A stretch of DNA of 64,000 bases, taken from positions 21,664,160-21,728,159 of the forward strand of contig NC_134999.1 in the NCBI RefSeq assembly GCF_051020985.1, written 5' to 3'. The number at the start of each line of letters is the position of its first letter. Positions within the stretch are counted from its first letter, which is position 1. This DNA is from Nomia melanderi. Taxonomy: Eukaryota > Arthropoda > Insecta > Hymenoptera > Halictidae. Positions 50,101-62,100 of the stretch are shown here, in pieces. The notes beneath the pieces are model-generated. The model searched no databases. It was not told where the DNA came from and worked only from the letters and a program-made list of their open reading frames with translations. A program made the translations under genes and the position numbers.

Positions 50101-53100
50101 TTCCGTCGCGAGTGATGTCCGGCGTCGATTTCCCCGACAGCGTCGTGATGTGGGTTGTACGGATTTCCGTCATTCCACCGACGAATGCCTTGTGAAATTG
50201 GCTCTCGTAATTTACCGGATAGTCCGAGATCGACCCGCGCAACTCTTGACCGTCCTGCGCCTCTGAATACTCGGTTGCCGTGTCGGCGTAATCGTAAGTC
50301 GGTTTCGCAGCGTCCTCGACGAGCTCGTGTCGAGACTTTTGCCCGCGATAATCCTCCTTCTCGTAACTCTCATCGGGATAAATCTGTACGTCGATCATCG
50401 AGTCCCTCGGAAGCTTCTTCTCCAGGATCATCTCTTCGATTATCTCCAGAATAATGTATCGCGGCAAGTGTGTTTTCACAATGACCTCCTCCAGCATTTC
50501 TTCCGTGATCTTCTTTGCTCTTCTAATGAACTCTTCTTCCAACAGTTTCTCGATTTCCGTTCTCTTCTGCAGCGTAATGGCAATCATTCCGTGGCCGTGC
50601 GGCTCGGAGTGAACGGGACTGTCTTGGGTAGATTTATCGGAAGCGATCAAGTCGGAACACACGCTGGGGCTTCTCGAGCCTGCGCTCCCATCCCTTTGCT
50701 CTCTGTCCTGATCTTGACCTACCGAACGCTCGACCGGCGTGCCGTGTCGCGTCGCCTCCTTCTCCTCGACAGCGTCTGTCGGAGTCCTCTTGGTTGTCGC
50801 GCTCTCCTCGGGACTGTCCACTCTGTCCCTGACAAAGTCTACAACCGAATCCCTCCGCACGTTCTCCTTCGCGATAACGGTCTCTATGATGTCCATCACT
50901 ACGAATTCTGGCACCGAATACGTCATCACGATCTTCTCGATCACGGATATTGTAATTTTCCTCTTCCTCCATACGTATTCCTCCAATATGTATTTTTCGA
51001 TATCTGCTTTTTTCTCGGCCGTCACTTTCACCACATCTTCTTCCTGCTCTTCTCCCAGTTGCTCCGTCTTTTTCTTAACAGAGACATCCGCGGCAACGGC
51101 GGATGATTCCCTTTTCATGCCATCGATGGTTTCCAACTCTTTCTCGATTAATTTCGTAGGGGCGATTTCGATTCTAGTCGGATCTTCCGATTTAAACGAT
51201 GATTCGGGTATTTCTTTTCCATCCGCGCTTCTACGTTTCCGTGCACCAACCTGCTCGACCTGTGAATCTTTTTCCTCTTTTTCTTTTCCCGTTTCTGCCT
51301 CCTTTCCCTTTTCTTCCTTCTCCTCTTTCTCCTTCTCAAGTTTTTCTCGGATATCTTTTTCGAGTGACTTCTCTTCGTACACGCTTCCAGCTGTAGATTC
51401 GGCCGAGCAACTCTTATCGTCGGTGTCGTGTAAGCTGTGGGATCGAGATCCGTCCAAAGAGGTTTGTTTGCTCTCCGGTGATCGGTCTTGTGGCTCCAAT
51501 CTCGCGTCACCGGATAGTATGTCTGATTTGCTTGTAGTTATGCTGGGAGACCTAGACTTTCCATCGATGCTTTCATCGAGACCTTTCGGTTCAGCTTTCT
51601 CGCCAACAACGCTAGCTGCTTTCGAACGGTCCGAACCAAGTACATCTTCCGAGTCGCTAACCGAACTCGCCATACTCACCGCTCCAGATTTCTCAACGAC
51701 TTTGATCTCGGCACCGGTTGTGTCAGACTTTTCAGTGGGGATACTGGGGGATCTGGACTTTACGCCTGTAGATTCGTCAAGATCCTTCGACGCGGGCTTT
51801 CCGCCGGCGATGCTCGGGGATTTCGAACGATCAATCGGTTCTTTTGCCTCGCCGGAAACGCTCGTGACGCTGGCAGATCTCGACTGTTCCGCTACTTTAT
51901 CGTCCATTACTTTCGTCTCGTCTCTTTCGCCGACAACGCTGGGTGATTTCGAACGATCCGAAGCGATCGATCCAGCCGAATCGACAACCGGACTCGCGAC
52001 ACTCGGCGATCTGGATTTCTCTGGTGCTGTGCCGTCGGCATCGAGCTTTTCGACGGTTGTACCATCGAGATCTTTCAGTTCGGACTGCTCGCCGGCGACA
52101 CTTGGAGATTTCGAACGGTCAGCGGCAACGGGCTCCTTTGGTTCACTGGAAACGCTCGTCATGCTGGCCGATTTAGACTTTTCCAGCACTTTTTCCTCGC
52201 TCGCCTTCGAATCAACTTTTTCGCTTGGAATGCTGGAAGACTTGGAGCGATCCGCCATTCCTGTCGAATCACCATCCGGGCTTGGGCTCAAACTCGCGCT
52301 CAGAGTCGGACTCCGACTAGTCCTGTCCGTTAGTCTAGCTTCGTCGAGCTTTCTCGCGTCGATGTCCGTCGCGACAGGCTTCTCGGCAACTATACTGGGA
52401 GATCTGGACTTTTCGAGTACAGGTTCGTCGACAGCTTTCACCGAAGACTTCTCGCTCGAGATGCTCGGCGATTTCGAACCGTCAGCCGAATCGAGTTCTT
52501 TCGGTTCACCGGAAACGCTTGTAACGCTGGCTGACCTGGACTTGTCCAGTACTTTTTCCTCGATTACTTTCGAATCGTCGCGCGGGCTCGCCATACGCGG
52601 CGGGGATCCAGACTTATCGTCCGTTGCGTCTGCCTTTTCGATATCTGTACTCGGAGATACGGATTTCCTGCTCACCACATCATCGGCACGCTTCGGTTCG
52701 TGTTCCGCGGGTGCTACGGTTGGCGATCTAGAGCCACCGGTCGAACCGACTTGCTTCGATTCGCCGGAAAGACTGGTGACGCTGTCCGATCTGGATTTAT
52801 CGAGTACTTTCTCATCGAAGTCTCTCAGATCAGCTTTATCGGTGGTCGTGCTGGGAGATTTCGATTTTCCCGGCACACTGTCATCGGAATCCTTAATTTC
52901 GGCTTTCTCGCTTGGCGATTTCGAACCCTCAGCCGATTCATCTGGTTCAATGGAGACACTAGTAACACTCGGCGATCTAGACTTTTCCGACACTTTCTCA
53001 TCGATTACTTTTGTCTCGCTTTTCACGCTGGCAGAACTAGGTGATTTCGATAGATCAGTCGAACCAACTTCCTTTTGCTCGTCTGGCACGCTCGTAGCGC

Positions 53101-56100
53101 TTGTGACGCTTGTCACGCTTGTCACGCTTGTCACGCTTGTAACGCTTGTGACGCTCGTAGCGCTGGGTGATACAGATTTTTCCGGTGTTTTGTCTGCGTC
53201 TTCCGCCAACTTGTCTGGCTTCTCTGCAGCTGCAGCTGTGGCAGAAGGTGAATATTTCTCAAGCACGATTTCACCGACATCTTTCGCTTCTGTTCTTTCG
53301 CTAGCTATGCTCGGCGACTTTGAACGATCGAATGATTCCTTGCGTTCGGCTGAAACGCTCGATTCACTGGGCGATCTAGATTTCTCGAGTTCCTCGGCAG
53401 CCGTACTGGGAGCTTTCGATTCTACAGCTGTGGTCTCGCGAACATCCTCTAATTCTGGTTTTTCGTCGGTAATGCTCGGTGTTTTCGAATGATCGGTCGA
53501 TGCTTTAGGTTCACCCAGACCACTGGACACACTGACCGATCTGGACTTTTCGAATGCTTTGTCATCATCGATCTCTGTTACGTCAGGTTTGTCGGTAGTT
53601 GTACTAGGAGATCTGGATCCACTGATCGTAGACTCACCCACGACTTTCGATTCCGGCTTTTCGCTGGCGACACTTGGCGATTTTGAACGGTCAGCCTGTT
53701 CCTTTGATTCACCGGCTGCGCTCGTAATGCTTGTCACGCTTGTAACACTAGGCGATCTGGACTTGTCGGATGTCTTGTCTTCGATAGTTGTGGTTTCAAG
53801 CTTTTCACCAATAATACTAGCGGATCTAGCCTTTTCGGCCACGCCGTCTTCGAGATCCCTCAACTCGGGCTTCTCGCTAGCTATACTCGACGTCTTTGAA
53901 CGATCAGAGGGTTCTTTAGCTTCATCCGAAACGCTCGGAGATCTGGATTTTTCTATCGCAGTTTCTTTTTGATCCTCCAATTCAGGCTTTTCGCTGGTGA
54001 TGCTTGGCGATTTTGAACGATCAATGGGTTCCTTAGGTTCCACTGAAATGCTAGGCGACCTGGATTTTTCTGGAGCTTTCTCACTAACGTCGGCTGCGCC
54101 AGGCTTATCTGGAGTTACACTGGGAGATCTGGATTTCTCTGTTACAGTTTCACGTACATCCTCCAATTCAGCTTTCTCGCTGGCGATGCTAGGTGATTTT
54201 GAATGGTCAACAGGCTCCTTTGCATCTCCTGAAACACTGGGCGATCTAGACTTTTCTGATACTTTCTCATCAATACGTAACGTATCAGGCTTATCAGTAA
54301 TTGTACTGGAAGTTCTGGGTTCTTCTGTTACAGCCTCCCGTAAATCCACCGACTCAGGTTTCTCGCTGGGCGATCTGGATTTCTCATGTACAGTTTCACG
54401 TACATCCTCTAATTCGGGTTTTTCGCTAGCAATGCTAGGCGACTTTGAATGATCAGTGGGTTCCTTAGGTTCCCCTGAAACACTAGGCGATCTGGATTTC
54501 TCAAGCTGTTTGTCATCGATAACTCCCGTATCGGATTTGTCGGCAGTTACACTGGGAGATCTGGATTTTTCTGTTACAGATTCACGTACATCCTCTAATT
54601 CGGGTTTTTCGCTAGCAATGCTAGGCGACTTTGAATGCTCACTGGGTTCCTTAGGTTCCCCTGAAACACTAGGCGATCTGGATTTCTCAAGCTGTTTGTC
54701 ATCGATAACTCCCGTATCGGACTTGTCGGCAGTTACACTGGGAGATCTGGATGTTTCTGTTACAGATGCACGCAGATCCTCTAATTCGGGTTTTTCGCTA
54801 GCAATGCTAGGCGACTTTGAATGCTCACTGGGTTCCTTAGGTTCACCTGAAACACTAGGCGATCTGGATTTCTCACTCACAGTCTCACGTACATCCTCTA
54901 ATTCGGGTTTTTCGCTAGCAACGCTAGGCGACTTTGAATGCTCAGTGGGTTCCTTAGGTTCTCCTGAAACACTGGGCGATCTGGATTTTTCAAGCTGTTT
55001 ATCATCGATAATTCCCGTATCGGACTTGTCGGCAGTTACACTGGGAGATCTGGACTTTTCTATTACAGATTCACGCAGATCCTCCAATACAGGTTTTTCG
55101 CTAGCAATGCTAGGCGACTTTGAGTGATCAACGGATTCCTTAGGTTCCCCTGAAACACTAGGCGATCTGGATTTCTCAATTACAGTCTCACGTACATCCT
55201 CTAATTCGGATTTTTCGCTAGCAATGCTAGGCGACTTTGAATGCTCAGTGGGTTCCTTGGGTTCCCCTGAAACACTAGGCGATCTGGATTTCTCAAGATG
55301 CTTGTCATCGATAATTCCCGTATCGGACTTGTCGGTAGTTATACTGGGTGATCTGGATTTTTCTATTGCAGTTTCCCGTACGTCCCCTAATTCAGGTTTT
55401 TCGCTAGCAATGCTAGGCGACTTTGAATGATCAGTGGGTTCTTTAGGTTCCACTGAAACACTAGGCGATCTGGATTTCTCAAGATGCTTGTCATCGATAA
55501 TTGCCGTATCGGACTTGTCGGTAGTTATACTGGGTGATCTGGATTTTTCTACTGCAGATTCACGCAGATCCTCCAATTCGGGTTTTTCGCTGGCGATGCT
55601 AGGTGATTTGGAATGGTCAATGGGTTCCTTCGCATCGGCTGAAACACTGGGCGATCTAGACTTTTCTGGAGCTTTCTCATCGACGCTTATAGTATCAGAC
55701 TTGTCGACAGTTATACTGGGCGATCTGGATTTCTCTTTTACACTTTCACGTCGATCCTCCAATTCAGGTTTTTCGCTAGCAATGCTAGGCGACTTTGATC
55801 GATCAATGGGTTCCTTAGGTTCCCCTGAAACACTAGGTGATCTGGATTTCTCAATTACAGTCTCACGTACATCCTCTAATACAGGTTTTTCGCTAGCAAT
55901 GCTAGGCGACTTTGACTGATCAGTGGGTTCCTTAGGTTCCCCTGAAACACTCGGCGATCTGGATTTCTCAAGATGCTTGTCATCGATAGCTGCCGTATCC
56001 GACTTGTCGGCGGTTACACTGGGAGATCTGGATTTCTCTATTACAGACTCACGTACATCCTCTAATTCGGGTTTTTCACTGGCAATGCTAGGTGATTTGG

Positions 56101-59100
56101 AGTGGTCAATGGGTTCCTTCGCATCTCCTGAAACACTGGGCGATCTGGACTTTTCCGGAATTTTCTCAGCAACGTCTGTTGCGCCAGGCTTATCTGGGGT
56201 TACACTGGGAGATCTGGATTTCTCTTTTACACTTTCGGATAGATCCTCTAATTCAGGTTTTTCGCTAGCGATGCTTGGTGACTTTGAACGGTCGGTGGGT
56301 TCCTTTGCATCCCCCGAAATACTGGGCGATCTTGACTTTTCCGGAGCTTTCTCATCGACACTTATCGTATCAGGCTTCTCGACAGGTATACTGGGCGATC
56401 TGGATTTCTCTTTTACACTTTCGGATAGATCCTCTAATTCAGGTTTTTCACTAGTAGTGCTAGGCGACTTTGATCGATCAATGGTTTCCTTAGGTTCTCC
56501 TGAAACACTAGGCGATCTGGATTTCTCAATTACAGTCTCACGTACATCCTCCAATTCGGGTTTTTCACTAGCAATGCTAGGCGACTTTGAATGCTCAGTG
56601 GGTTCCTTAGGTTCCCCTGAAACACTAGGCGATCTGGATTTCTCAAGCTGTTTGTCATCGATAATTCCCGTATCGGACTTGTCGGCAGTTATACTGGGAG
56701 ATCTGGATTTCTCTATTACAGACTCACGTACATCTTCTAATTCGGGTTTTTCACTAGCAATGCTAGGTGATTTGGAGTGGTCAATGGGTTCCTTCGCATC
56801 TCCTGAAATACTCGGCGATCTGGACTTTTCCGGAATTTTCTCAGCAACGTCTGTGGCGCCTGGCTTATCTGGGGTTACACTGGGAGATCTGGATTTCTCT
56901 TTTACACTTTCGGATGCATCATCTAATTCAGGTTTTTCGCTAGCAATGCTAGGCGACTTTGAACGATCAATGGGTTCCTTAGGTTCCCCAGATACACTGG
57001 GCGATCTGGATTTCTCAAGATGTTTGTCATCGATAATTGCCGTATCGGACTTGTCGGCAGTTATACTGGGAGATCTGGATTTTTCTATTACAGTTTCACG
57101 TAGATCTCCTAATTCGGGTTTTTCTCCGGCGACACTCGGCGACTTTGAACGGTCGGTGGGTTCCTTCGCATCCCCCGAAACACTCGGCGATCTAGACTTT
57201 TCTGAAGCTTTCTCAGCGACACTTGTCGCATCAGGCTTATCGGCCGTTATACTGGGAGATCTGGACTTCTCTAATATCGCGTCACGTGGATGCTCCAATT
57301 CAGCTTTCTCGCTGGCGATGCTAGGAGATTTTGAAGGTTCAGTTGGTTCCTGCGCATCAGCTGAAACACTGGGCGATCTAGACTTTTCTGATACTTTCTC
57401 ATCAACACCTAACGTATCAGGCTTATCAAGAGTTACACTGGGAGATCTTGATTTCTCTACTATAGTTTCACGTACATCTTCCAATTCCGGTTTCTCGCTA
57501 GAGATGCTAGGTGATTTTGAGTGTTCAACGGATTCTTTTGCATCTCCTGAAACACTGGGCGACCTAGACTTTTCTGGAGCTTTCTCATCCACTCCTGTCG
57601 CAACAGGCTTGTCAACGGCTATACTGGGAGATCTGTCTTTCTCCAGTATAGCGTCTCGTGCATCCTCCAATTCAGCTTTCTCGCTTGCGATGCTGGGCGA
57701 TTTTGAATGCTCAGTGGGTTCCTTAGGTTCCCCTGAAACACTAGGCGATCTGGATTTCTCACTCACAGTTTCACGTACATCCTCTAATTCGGGTTTTTCG
57801 CTAGCAATGCTAGGCGACTTTGAGTGGCCAGTGGGTTCCTTAGATTCCCCTGAAACACTGGGCGATCTAGATTTCTCAAGATGCTTGTCATCGATAATTC
57901 CCGTATCGGACTTGTCGGCAGTTATACTGGGAGATCTGGATTTTTCTACTACAGATTCATGCAGATCATCCAATTCGGGTTTTTCGCTGGCGATGCTAGG
58001 TGATTTGGAATGGTCAATGGGTTCCTTCGCATCGGCTGAAACACTGGGCGATCTAGACTTTTCTAAAGTTTTCTCAGCAACGTCTGTTGCGCCTGGCTTA
58101 TCTGGGGTTACACTGGGAGATCTGGATTTTTCTACTACAGATTCACGCAGATCCTCCAATTCGGGTTTTTCGCTGGCGATGCTAGGTGATTTGGAATGGT
58201 CAATGGGTTCCTTCGCATCGGCTGAAACACTGGGCGATCTAGATTTTTCTGGAGTTTTCTCAGCAACGTCTGTTACACCTGGCTTATCTGGGGTTACACT
58301 GGGAGATCTGGATTTTTCTACTGCAGATTCACGCAGATCCTCCAATTCGAGTTTTTCGCTGGCGATGCTAGGTGATTTGGAATGGTCAATGGGTTCCTTC
58401 GCATCGGCTGAAACACTGGGCGATCTAGATTTTTCTGGAGTTTTCTCAGCAACGTCTGTTGCGACAGGCTTATCTGGGGTTACACTGGGAGATCTGGATT
58501 TCTCTGTCACAGTTTCACGTAGGTCCTTCGATTCTAGTTTCTCGCTGGAGATGCTGGGGGATTTTGAATGATCGAGGAGTTCTTTAGGTTCACTCGAGAC
58601 ACTTGGTGATCTAGATTTCTCTATGACTTTGTCGTCGACAGCTATCGAATCAGCTTTATCGGCAGTTATACTGGGAGATCTGGATTTTTCTGTTACGGTT
58701 TCACGGACATCCTCCGATTCGGGTTTCTCGCTGGCGATGCTTGGCGACTTTGACCGATCGGCCGGCTCCTTTGAAAGTGGTTCATCGGAGACGGTTGCTA
58801 CGCTGGCCGATCTAGACTTTGCCAATGGTTTTTCCTCGCTTGCTTCTGTATCGACTTTATCACTGACAGCCCCGGGTGACCGAGGTTCGTCTGTTGTTTC
58901 TTTCGAATCGCGAATTGGGCTCGTTAAGCTCGGTGACAATGATTTCCTTACGTCTTTCTGATCGACGTCGATTACGTCAGGTTTCTCGGGAGTTGTGCTG
59001 ATGGATTTCGATTTTTCGATCGCAGACTCATCGTGATCTTTCAATTCAGGCATGTCTCTGAGAACACTCGGCGATTTTGACTCATCGCGCGGTTCTTCCT

Positions 59101-62100
59101 TTGATTCAACGGGCAGACTTGGTACACTGATCGGTTTAGTCTCTCCGGATATTTGTTTGTCGACATCTTTGGAATCAGCACTCAACGTTGTTGCGGTTGG
59201 CGACGCAAGTTTATCCTGCGGTGGTGTTTTCCTTTCATCAGTTGCTTCGGGCTTTTCAATGGAAATACTGGCCGGTCTGGATCGATCCACTGCCGTTTCA
59301 TCGATATCTTTCAATTCTGGCCCTTCTTTCTCGCTGGAAACGCTTGGTGATTTGGCGGGCTCTACAATCTCGCTGGATTCACCAGAAACGACGGATAAGC
59401 TCGGCGATCTAGATTTTAAAAGTGCTTTGTCATGCTCGCCGTCCGGGCCAACTATCGGTTTCTCGCTTGTAACGCTTGGCGATCTCGAGCGTTCTATTGT
59501 TTCTTTAAAGTCGGCAGATGGGCTCTGCGCACTAGACTTGTCAAGTGGTTTTACCAGCGTGTCTAGTGTGTCGGGTTTTTCAGGAGTAGGAGGAGGCGTT
59601 CTAGATTTCTCAACTGGCTTTTCAGCCGCATCTTCCAGGCTAGCAATTTCACCTGCGACGCTATGCTCGTCGACGTGTTCCGTACCGACTTTGTCGACTA
59701 TGGGACCCGATGTTTCCTCAACGGTAATTCTTTCGTCGATATCCTTCTCATCGGACTTCTCGCTCGCAATACTTGGAGATTTCGAGCGATCGACCGGTCC
59801 CTTCGGCTCACCGAGCGCGCTCGCGACACTAGGCGATCTGGACTTTTCAACCGATTTGTCGGGTTCACCTTCCAAGTCCGGCTTATCGATGGTTACACTC
59901 GACGTTTTCAATCGATCCTCCGCCTCTTTCGCGTCGCCAACAGGGCTCCTATCGTCGATTGCGCGATCTTTGATGTCTGTAGTTTGTTTCGCTTCAACTT
60001 TTACCAAGTCGAAGATCTCTAATTGCTCAGTCTTCGCGGTGACTTTGTCTGGAACAGTCTTGACATCATCGATCGTCGGAGACGCACTGTCCTTCGAAGC
60101 AATTTGTTCCGCAGGAATACCGACTGATTCAGCTGCTGGGCTCAATTTCTTTTCTTCGAGGTCTCGAGCGGTTGCAATTGGTGATATATCCTTCTCAACG
60201 CGATCGACTTCTCTCTCGTCCTGCTTAACGCTCGTTGGTGTTGTCATCGTCGTCACAGTTGTGACAGTGGCATCGGTGGTAGCAGAAGTAGTGGTAGTAG
60301 TAATTCCCGTGATATCCGTCGGTTTCTCGGGACAAATCATTTTCGCAAGCGACGCTGCTGCTTCCGTGGGCAGGACGTCATCCATTTTCGGCACGATTTC
60401 ACCGATCTTCTGTTTTTCCGTGGGCGACTTTGCGAAAATAGTTTCCGCGGGTGAAACAGCCTCCGAATGAATCGACTCGGGTGTCTTCGATACTCCTACC
60501 TCTGCCACGGATCCGGTAATTTCTGCATCGGTAACCGACACTTGGTCCGGTGACTTCACTTTCGGAGAATCTTGTTCGCTCGTCGGCATAGATTTCGGTG
60601 TTTTCGACTCAATGGAAGGAGAAACGCTGCTGATTTCCGTTGGCTTGCCAACTCCAACCTTCTCCAAACTGTCTTCGAGATCTTGCGAGCCTCGCGTGTC
60701 GAGTGGCGATTTATCCAAGCTGTCTTCGGGCGTGATCTTTCCGACGTCCTTGGCTTCTGGGACCGACCTCTCAGAGATACTATCCTTCTCCGGACTGCTA
60801 GTGCCGGAACGAAGCGAATCTTTATCCAGAAGCAACGAATCTTTGTCGGGCGTTGATTTTACGGACACATCTTTCAGAGAATCGTCCGGCGTGACTGTTT
60901 TCGTGAAGATGATGGTACCAGTGGGACAAATCTCGGTTTCGTGCCCACCGTCTTCGCTGCTCGCAGTAACTAACATTCGCCGAACGGAACCTGTATCTTC
61001 ATCGACGAGCTTCTGTCCCCCCTTCTCTTCGATGGCGTGTTTCTTGTCAACGAAAGGTTCTTCTGCCTCCTCTCGTTCGGGTTCAGCTCCGACTTCCTTC
61101 GAATCCCGCCTGTCGACTTTTACGTCGGATATCGAATCGCGATCGGGACTCTTACCCTCTTTCCGTTCTGTCGACTCTTCCGGCTTCGAACGTTCCACCC
61201 CTTCCATTTGAATCAACTGAATTTTCGGCTCGGCCGCTCTCCCCGTAGCATCCGCTAATTTCGCGGCTGGTTCCACAGCCTTCAGCGTCGCATCTCTCGA
61301 TTTGTCCTCGTCGATTCCCTCTTGTTCGGATTTCTCTGGAGAGACGGTGACCGCGCTCTCGGTGCTCTTTGCGTCAAGTCGATCCGCGACTTTCTCGTCT
61401 TCGAGAGCAGGTGCGGCTTCCTCCGCTGGTTTCTGCAACACTTTTTCGGCGCGTTCGGTTGGCTTTTCCCCAACAGCAGATTGCTCGATCGTTTTTGCCA
61501 ATGTGTCTGCGGATTCGGCAAGCTTGTCGATGATCGGTTTCGCGTCTGTTTTCTCTTTTGCTTCGTCCAAGTACTTTTCAACGGCGTCGAACGTTTCCGA
61601 CACTTCCGTTGCGTCTATCGAAGTAGCGAGATCTTTCGATGGCTTCCTTTCTAATTTCTCCGTGTCCAATGCAATGATTTCTCCATCATCCATGCGAGAT
61701 TCCTTTTCCTCTACCTTCTCTTTGGTTTCGTGAACAAACTTTTCGTCCGCTTCAACAACGTCGCTCGCAGTGTCTTCGACTGCCTCCTCCGCATACTCTT
61801 TTTCCTCGGTTTCAATTGGCTTGGTTGAAACGCTGGAGACCACCTCTCCAGGAGAGGTAACTCGAACGTCGTGCACTTTATACTCTTGTTCGACAGCTTC
61901 GAAGTCATCGATAATGTCTTTCTCGTGTATTTCATCGATGGATCGTTTCTTTTCCATCGCTTGAACAGAAGACTCCGTCTTTACATCAGTATCGATTCTT
62001 TCTTTTGAAACTTTTCTGCCAATGGTAACAAAACCGTCTTCCTCCGCTTCTTCCATTTCCTCTTCAACTTGCTCCGCTTTTTGCTTCTCCCTTTCCTCCT

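Noticed and set aside
50739..60470. Several very long plus-strand ORFs opposite futsch (hundreds of residues each, LGDLDFS repeats)
   Set aside because: They are antisense shadows of the Ser-Pro array. The sense repeat has almost no Leu (TTA/CTA) or Ser TCA codons in register, so the reverse frame lacks stops. No independent gene signals were seen.
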